Shown here: positions 50,701-59,700 of the stretch, one piece after another
Layout of the letters: each line of letters starts with the position of its first letter
How positions within the stretch are numbered: position 1 is the first letter of the stretch
Source of the DNA: Labia minor
Lineage: Eukaryota; Arthropoda; Insecta; Dermaptera; Spongiphoridae
Direction of reading: 5' to 3'
Assembly (NCBI GenBank): GCA_963082975.1
Contig: OY720348.1
Span: 15,682,078-15,746,077 of the forward strand
DNA: 64,000 nt
Position numbers and translations under genes: made by a program
Notes under the pieces: generated by a model
Seen by the model: only the letters and a program-made list of their open reading frames with translations
What the model was told of the DNA's origin: nothing
Database searches by the model: none

Positions 50701-53700
50701 AATACGTTTGTAGAGCCTCAAATAAGGGAGGAATCAAATCCACCCGTGCCGAATTAATTATTATGAGTATGAATTTAATACATTTCTTATATGCAATCAA
50801 TTTACATAATATTATTTAATTTTTATTCATTATTCATTTCTAATGTTTTTTTTTATTTCTAATTTTAGCTACACCAAAATTGAATGTTCCACCACGTTTC
50901 CGAGATACTGCCTATTTCGATAAAGGTGAAAATGTTATTGTTAAGATTCCATTTACTGGAGTGCCTAAACCACGCATTACTTGGTCCCGTGATGGAGAGA
51001 CAGTGGAAAGTGGAAGTCATTTTGCTGTGGAAATTAAAGAACGTCATGCTATTTTGACAATCCGTGATGGATCTAAACTTGATAGTGGCCCTTATAGTAT
51101 TCTTGCAGAAAATGATCTAGGAATGGATTCTGCTATTATTAAAATTCAAATAAGTGGTAAGGAATATATAATCACATTTTTTTATTTATTTCTATTAATG
51201 AATATATTAAAAAGTTAAGTTAGTTTTCTAATTTTTTTGTTTATTTTATTTAAATTCATATTTCTTTTTTTAGATCGTCCTGATCCACCGAGATATCCGG
51301 TGGTTGATAATATTGGCCAAGACTCACTAGCTCTAAGTTGGCAAGCGCCCCTTTGGGACGGCGGTAGTAATATTACTAATTACATGGTAGAAAAACGTGA
51401 ACATCCAATGAGTAGTTGGATACGCGTTGCAAATACTCGGTTCACAACAATGGCTGTTACTGGCTTAGCACCCGGACATCAATATGAATTCCGTGTTTAT
51501 GCAGAGAATATTTACGGCCGTTCTGAACCTAGTGAAGTATCTACACTTGTCACCACAAAAGGAACAGTTAAAAAGATTGCTAAAAAGAAACAATATGAAG
51601 GTAAAGTAGGAACTTAAAAAGAGAATTATTTTTTACATTGGTTAAAATAATTTTTTTCAATAATTGTTTCATTTATGTTTTTTTAACTTTAGTTGATGCT
51701 ACGGGTAAAAAGATTCGCGGAAAAGGAGATGGACCAGTTTCAGATTATGATCAATACGGTATGTTGTTTTTACAAAAAGAATATAGCGATAGATGTACAA
51801 GTGATATTTTTTTTATCTTTTTAAAATAATTTCAAATGTTTATCCATAACATTATTTTTTTATCAATTTAACAAATTAATTAATTTTTTTTATTATACAT
51901 GTGGATGCTGAACTGCGATAAAAGTACAACCCAAATTATTGGATCTTATTGTATTTTTTTACTCAACAATGAATTTTTTGAAAACATCCAATAAGTTTTT
52001 AACAAAAGAACAGTAGATAAAAAAAGAAACAAATCAAGAATTTTAATTAAATCCTTTTTAAAATAAAAAAGGCGTATAGAATAATACGAAAATTTTTGAG
52101 TAATTATGACATATTTTAAAAGATTCAAAATGAACATTTTAATAGGAAAAAAAAATTGAAGCTTAAAAAATCAACCTTGCTTCAAATTGATGGGGATTTA
52201 ACCAGATTACATATCATTACGATCCAGTTGGTTAATTAATAAAATTTGATTAAAGCAAACAAACTAGATCGAATTAAATTTAAATCTTAGTTAGTTTTGA
52301 AGTTTAAATTTTACCTTTTAAAATAAAAGTTCGAATAAATGGCTATGATTAAATTTATTGATATGATTGATTGATTGATTACATAACTATACCATAAATA
52401 TTATTAATAGAAGCTTACTATGTGTTTATTTGATTATAATTATTAATTTCTATAAATTATTTAATTTTTTTGTTCCACAACACAGTTTTCGACGTTTATT
52501 CTAAATATGTGGCTCAGCCCGTGGAAATTAAGACCTCAAGTGTTTATGATGCATACGATATTTTAGAAGAAATTGGTACAGGAGCTTTTGGTGTTGTCCA
52601 TCGTTGCCGTGAACGTAAAACAGGAAATGTCTTTGCTGCTAAATTTATTCCAGTATCCCATGCCATGGAAAAAGAATTGATTCGCAAAGAAATAGATATT
52701 ATGAATCAATTGCATCATTCTAAATTAATTAATCTTCATGATGCTTTTGAAGACGACGATGAAATGGTTCTTATATTTGAATTGTAAGTCTTTTTTTAAG
52801 ATGAAATATCTAATATGTAAGATATTGTAAAGAATATATTTGTTATTTGTACTTTTGCATGAATTTAAATAATCAGTTATTTAGTGAAAAAGTATGTTCT
52901 AATAAAAATGTGTTAATTAAAATTTAAATTAAATTTACAATTTGTTGATAGGATAGGGACTAAAATGATTTTTTTCTTATTTTTTATACTATTACTCTCT
53001 CAACAAATATTGTATTTATCAGTGAATATTTATTTGTTACTGTGGAAGAATTAATAAAAAAATATAATATAATTTTCTGAATTTAGGTAAAATGAATTAG
53101 TCATTATTATTATTATAAAATATATTTATTATTAAAAAAAATATGAAAATAATTAAAAACTTAAATAAATCTATACAAAAATCATAATCGAAGAATGATA
53201 CTGATTGGTATGTCCATAATTGTGGTTGTTCTTCCGTTTCCAACATGATGTTAAGTACATATGTGTCTGGTAGTCTCTCCCAACATATATACCATTATAA
53301 TATATAATATATAATCATAATAATATAACTAATATAACTATAAAATTATATAGTTATTTATATAATCCCTAAACTTTTTAATGATAATTATATTTTTAAT
53401 AATAATGACGCCAATAATTATATTTTTAATCTATAATTCTAAACATTCAATTTTAATTTAGTTAACATCTCGCAGACCACCTTCTACAGATCCATTCTTC
53501 TTCATTGTGTACATTTTTCCTATGATAGTATCTATCAAAATTAACGCGCATTAATCAATTATCCCTTAGAAATTATGTATATAACTCAGCATTATCTAAA
53601 CGCTATTTCTGCTTCCTAATACCTCCTAAATATGCTAACTATATCAGAGGCTTAGTTTTTGAAGAAATAATATCCTGTGTGTGTTTAAATTCTCTCTCCT

Positions 53701-56700
53701 TACCAAAATAATGTTCGAGTGTGGATACTAATCTCTTTGCGGATTTACCTCCCTTTGACCTCGTCTAACGCTGATGATGATAATTTGGCGGCGACAATCA
53801 CTTGCATCAGTTTGGCTGGTCCGGTTTGCAGTTTATCTGGCGGCGAACTCTTCGAGAGGATCACTGCTGAGGGGTATTCCATGTCCGAGGCTGAGGTCAT
53901 CAACTACATGAGACAGATTTGCGAGGGTGTTAAACACATGCATGAGAAAAATATCATCCATCTTGGTAAATATGATTTTTATTTATATTTTTTAGGCATT
54001 ATTCATTTTTAATAAATAAGATATAATTGATTGTGTATTTTAATTTTAAATAGATATCAAACCTGAAAATATTATGTGTCAAACGCGTCAAAGTACCAAT
54101 GTAAAACTCATCGATTTTGGATTGGCCACTAAATTAGATCCCAATGAAGTGGTTAAAATTTCAACTGGAACTGCTGAATTTGCAGCACCTGAGATCGTTG
54201 AAAGAGAGCCGGTCGGATTCTATACCGATATGTGGGCTGTTGGTGTATTAGCTTACGTTTTGTAAGTTTTTAATTTTATATTTAATAATTTACAATCTAG
54301 AACAGATAGATTAGTGTCTCTTTTTGAATATACTATATATATACTTTATTTTATTCTTAATTAAGAATATATTAATTTTAATAAAATTTTCACAAATAAT
54401 ATAATATTTCTATTAATTTTACATTGAAAAAATTAACTTATTTATTATTGAACTAGATTTTCAGTCATGGTAATGGAGATTTCTATTTTAAATTAAGATG
54501 AAAAAATATTTAAAATTAATAAATTTATACTTACTAACTGATTTTTAATTTCTAATTAAAATAGATATCAAAATTACGAGTACTTTATACCAGAAACTCT
54601 TACATTCATGTTTATTTGTCCTAAATTTGTTCATTAATATGAATTGGTTTTGAGTTTATCATAATTATGTTAATGTTTTAATTAATAGCGATCTAACTGA
54701 TTGATAAACCATTTAATATCTCATTAAAAATAATTTTTATTTTTTTCAGACTCAGTGGTTTATCACCGTTTGCTGGAGATAATGATATTGAAACTCTTAA
54801 GAACGTTAAAGCATGTGATTGGGATTTCGACGAAGAAGCCTTTTCAAATGTTTCCGAAGAAGGAAAAGACTTTATCAGAAGACTCTTGGTTAAAAATAAA
54901 GAGTAAAGTCCTTTTTATTTTTCATTTATTGATTTTAGAGCGCTTTAACAAGTATAGACATTGGTGTCATATTATCAATTAGTTATAATGAAATGAGTTG
55001 ATTTAATTTTATATTTTATATAAAAAAATGTTTTATATTTACTTTAAATTATAGAAAACGAATGACTGCACACGAATGTCTTTTACATGCTTGGTTAACT
55101 GGAGATCATGCAGATCGCACTAATGAAATTGCCTCATCTCGTTACACCAAATTCCGAGATCGTATTAGAGCGAAATATTCCAACTGGGAATCATTTGTTT
55201 TGCCTATTGGTCGTCTCGCCGAATATTCTGCTTTGCGTAAACTTCTTGTTGACAAATATAAAATTCACGATACTTCATTCGGTATGTATTAGTATTTTAA
55301 TTAAATTTTTTAAAACTAAATACAAAGATAATTAAATTAAATTTTGATACATTTTTATTTATTTTTTAAATAATTAATTTAATATTTTTATTTTAAATAA
55401 TAAGAAAATTCAATTATTAACTTTTCTAACTGTAAAGTCAATTTTTAAATAGTTCTCAATACTGTTTTTTATTTATGAAAACTTTTCTGAATAAATAAAT
55501 TTTTGAAATCCTTCTTATTAATATAATAATCTCAATATAATTTTATTACAGATCGTCGGCAAGCAGCACCTCGGTTTGTTATCAAACCACAAAGCGCTTT
55601 TGCCTTCGAGGGACAGAGTGCTAAATTCTCTTGCCGTGTGATAGCAATTGCAGCACCCACACTAACATGGTTCTATAAGAATGCTGAATTGAGACAAAGT
55701 GTGAAATTTATGAAGCGATATGCGGGTGATGATTATACATTTATAATTAATCGAGTGAAATTAGAGGATAGAGGTGAATATATTATCCGAGCCGAGAATC
55801 ATTATGGTTATCGGGAGGAAATTGTTTTCCTAAATGTGCAACGTAAGTTATTTCTTTATTTTTTTTTTAATTATTACTTTATTATATTTCTTTTAATTAA
55901 TAATTATCTATTATAATATATATTGCTTTCTTTTTTATTTACTAGCTCTTCCCAAAGAGGTTCCTGCATACAAACCCGAAGTTCAACCAATTCGCCGGCG
56001 GGAACCAATTGGTTATCAAATCTGGCAGGAAGAGAAAGAATCGGCACCCTGTTTCACATTCTTGCTACGTCCTCGTGTCATGCAATCACGTGATACTTGT
56101 AAACTTCTCTGTTGTTTAAGCGGCAAACCAGTTCCAACAGTCAAATGGTTTAAAGAACGTCGAGAACTCACGAAATACGAATATACAATGACTCATGCTG
56201 ATGGTGTAGTTACCATGGAAATTGTAGATTGTAAACCGGAAGACTCCGGCAAATATCGATGTGTTGCAACTAACAAGCATGGAACCGATGAAACCAGCTG
56301 TGTAGTTATTGTTGAAGGTAAGATTTAAATTATAACTTTATATACCATTCATTCCGATCCCATATATAATCATATAAATATAAATATTATTATAAAAAGA
56401 AAAATAATTCTTCAGGATACTCTATCTTGTCCCTGTCCCTCTTGATTTATATTTTCTCTGCTTAATTCTTTCTTTCAGTATTTTTTTATACCCAAGCTAA
56501 ATTAATTGTTTTCATCTTAAAAAACATATTCATTGTTCTATAGGCTATGGATCAACAGCTGAGCAGACTGAATTAGCTAATAAATACTTATATTCTGGAG
56601 GTAACTCAGCCCTAGTTCTTTCGTGTTCTCCTTGTGTGTTTTTGTTGTTTTTTCATCTCTAGGAAAATCGCTTGCTTCGAATTCCAATATCTCTTTATGT

Positions 56701-59700
56701 GCCAAATAAAACTGTCGAATAATTAAGCAGTTGTTACGTAGAAATGCTTCGGGACCTTTCTGCCATATTCTCTTTAATTTAGTTTAGAAAGGCATATAGC
56801 TTGAATAAAAGTAGCAAGCTATATTAATGCAGTAACCTATCTGTTCAATTCACTAATTTCTATGTGCCTGCTTTGTACTATCACAGATAATATTTTCCAT
56901 TACATAGAAGTTAAAATTTATACTATTATATCATACATGAATCATCGACAAAATTTCATAAATACTCTTTTAGTCAATGTAATTATTAAGATAAAAATTT
57001 GAAAAATATAATTATCATCATTGAGAATTTAATAAATTATCAAAAAAAAAACAAATATGTTTTTTTAAGTATAAATCATGGACGTTCAGTTTATAATCTA
57101 AGTGTGCGGATTTTATGTGTATTCGGATATGGATTTGGGTTAAAATATTGAAAATTAAAATACTTTTTGGCTTTTCTCCATATTTATTTTATAATTTTAC
57201 ATAGTATTTGCAAATTAATCATTATTTCCAGATTATTATTTCATATTCTATTTCTAGTTTTGCTTTTACATTATATTGATCAATATAAATGTAATCTTTT
57301 TGCCAACAGATAAATACTGTTGGTTAGTTATAGTCGAAGTTACTGGAAATAAATACTATAAAATTACATTATGGAAGTCACAGGTTTCGTATATTTGACA
57401 TTAAAGAAATTATTTGGAAAATTAATCATATTTTGTTTTCATAACATTGAAATTTAAAGATTTCAAAGGTACGAGTATGAAGATAAGAGGGGCACAAGGA
57501 ACTAAAGGGAGTAACTACTCACCTTTGTCATCCTGACTACATCTATGCATATAGTAAAAATTGTAGTTTTTGAAAATTTCCTTTAAATCTTTATCAAAAA
57601 CATTAAAATGTAAAAAAAAATACAAATTATAAAAATGAAAGAAAAAAAAATTAGAGACGGTTTAAGGACTAAAAATATATAACTTGAATATTACTTATGT
57701 TATATCTAATGAAAAACTTTCAGAAATTTTACATATTATGTTTATGTAAATTTAATGTTTACTTTTAGTAAAATATTATCTGTTTGTACAAATTATTTAA
57801 AAATCTATTTTTCAGAAATATAGAAGGTTAATAATATATTATAAGTAAAATTGATGATATTAATAGTAGGAATGTATTATTTCTCTTCCTAGTCGTTCTT
57901 AAAAAAGTTTTTTTTTTGTTTAAACAAGTGCCCATTTTAATTCTATATGTTTTATCATGGGTTTGAAATGTACATTTTTAAAATTCGCTGAGTTTTCTGG
58001 AAATTCTTTGAAAATTTTTCATCAAGAACTGTGATTTCCATCTTTTTCATTTTGAAAATAAAAAGAAAATACAAAGTCAGCTATAAAATATAATCTGCAA
58101 GTTTGGCAAATATCTAAATTTGACTATTTCAAGAGTTATGTTTCAAAATTAGCAGGAATATTTTACTTTACTCTTTTTAAGTTCTCTTCTTATTTCCTAT
58201 TTACATTTCTTCTAGTATTTCTTTTAGAATTGATATAATATTTGAAATAGAATAACCAATTCTTTTATAATTCTATTCTTTCGCTTGATTACAATTTTCT
58301 TTCCATTAATTTAAATAAATGTAAATGCATATTTGATTATAAATATCATGATTAATAATTCATTAGAACATTTAATTCTCTTAAGTTACTCGCACATTAA
58401 TAACCCAACACCTTCCTCTTGAGGTATCATTTATTATTACACTTGTAAACACTGTTTGTTTCACCATATTTATTTGTGAACTAAGATTAAAGACCATACT
58501 TTGAACAGTTCGGGCATACAAATATGACAGATCTATAATTTTTGCCTTCTAAAATCTTTCTATATACGTATGCACCTCATCAAATATGGTTTTTAATGGT
58601 TTAAAACAAATCTCATATTATTATCATCATCCCACACCCTATATAATTATTTAAATCACTAATTTCAAGTAATTTATGTCTCTCATCCTGGTATCAAAGC
58701 ATTATTAGTGAATATTAGAATTCCAATTTTTTATGTTCGTTGGATCCTATTTTATAACTACAGAAAAAGAATTTAATGTTAAAACACTAATTTAATTCCA
58801 AATATATTTTTATGTGATATGAAAAATGAACCAGCTCTAAACCTTGATTGTTTTTACAATTAAGACATACATATCATTGTTTTGAATAAATTAAATTTTT
58901 ATATTTATTTTATATTTAATTATTATTTATGTAGGTAGTTATAGTTATATGCAAAATTTTCTTTAAAATGTATAATGCTATAATATAGTAAAAAAAAAAT
59001 TTAATAATTTTAATTCGAATTTTTTTTTTAATTTTTGTTTTTACAATATAATTTTTTTGTTCAACAGGTATTTTTTTTATTTTATTTCTATAATCACATC
59101 TCGATCATAAAAGTATAATTTTTCAATATTTTTAATGTTTTATTAGCAATTTTCTCTCAGCCTCGAACTTGACTCGAAGACTCGTTTTCTCTCATTCGAC
59201 TTATTTCCCCTCCTTCATCAAGAATCGAACTGATAAATTATAATAATATCCAAGGCAACGTACGAATCACTTTGAGTTAATCTTGTATTAACATATATAT
59301 CTAAAATTTGACAGATCGTCGCTACATCGAACAACCGGCCCATCCGACACCACCACCGGTTATAAGTCGTACACAAGTCTCCTCGTCACTGGCTTCAGCT
59401 TCAGCCCAAGCAGCTGCAAGAACCGTTTCAGCAGCCAGTGCAGCTCTATCCAAGGTAAGAAATACATATACACAACCAATATTCAAATTAAATTCATTGA
59501 TTTTTTTTCCCCAAGTTTATTATAAATTCATTATTGATTATTATTCTATAAATAATATTTATTTATTAATTTCATTTAAAGACACCTTCTTCGGATGCTC
59601 CTTATGAAAAAGAAAAACGCTCTATTAAAAAGTATGGAGGAAAATTAGATACTACTGGAAGTCCATCCCGTTCCCGAAGTGCTACCAAAGAACTCATCCG

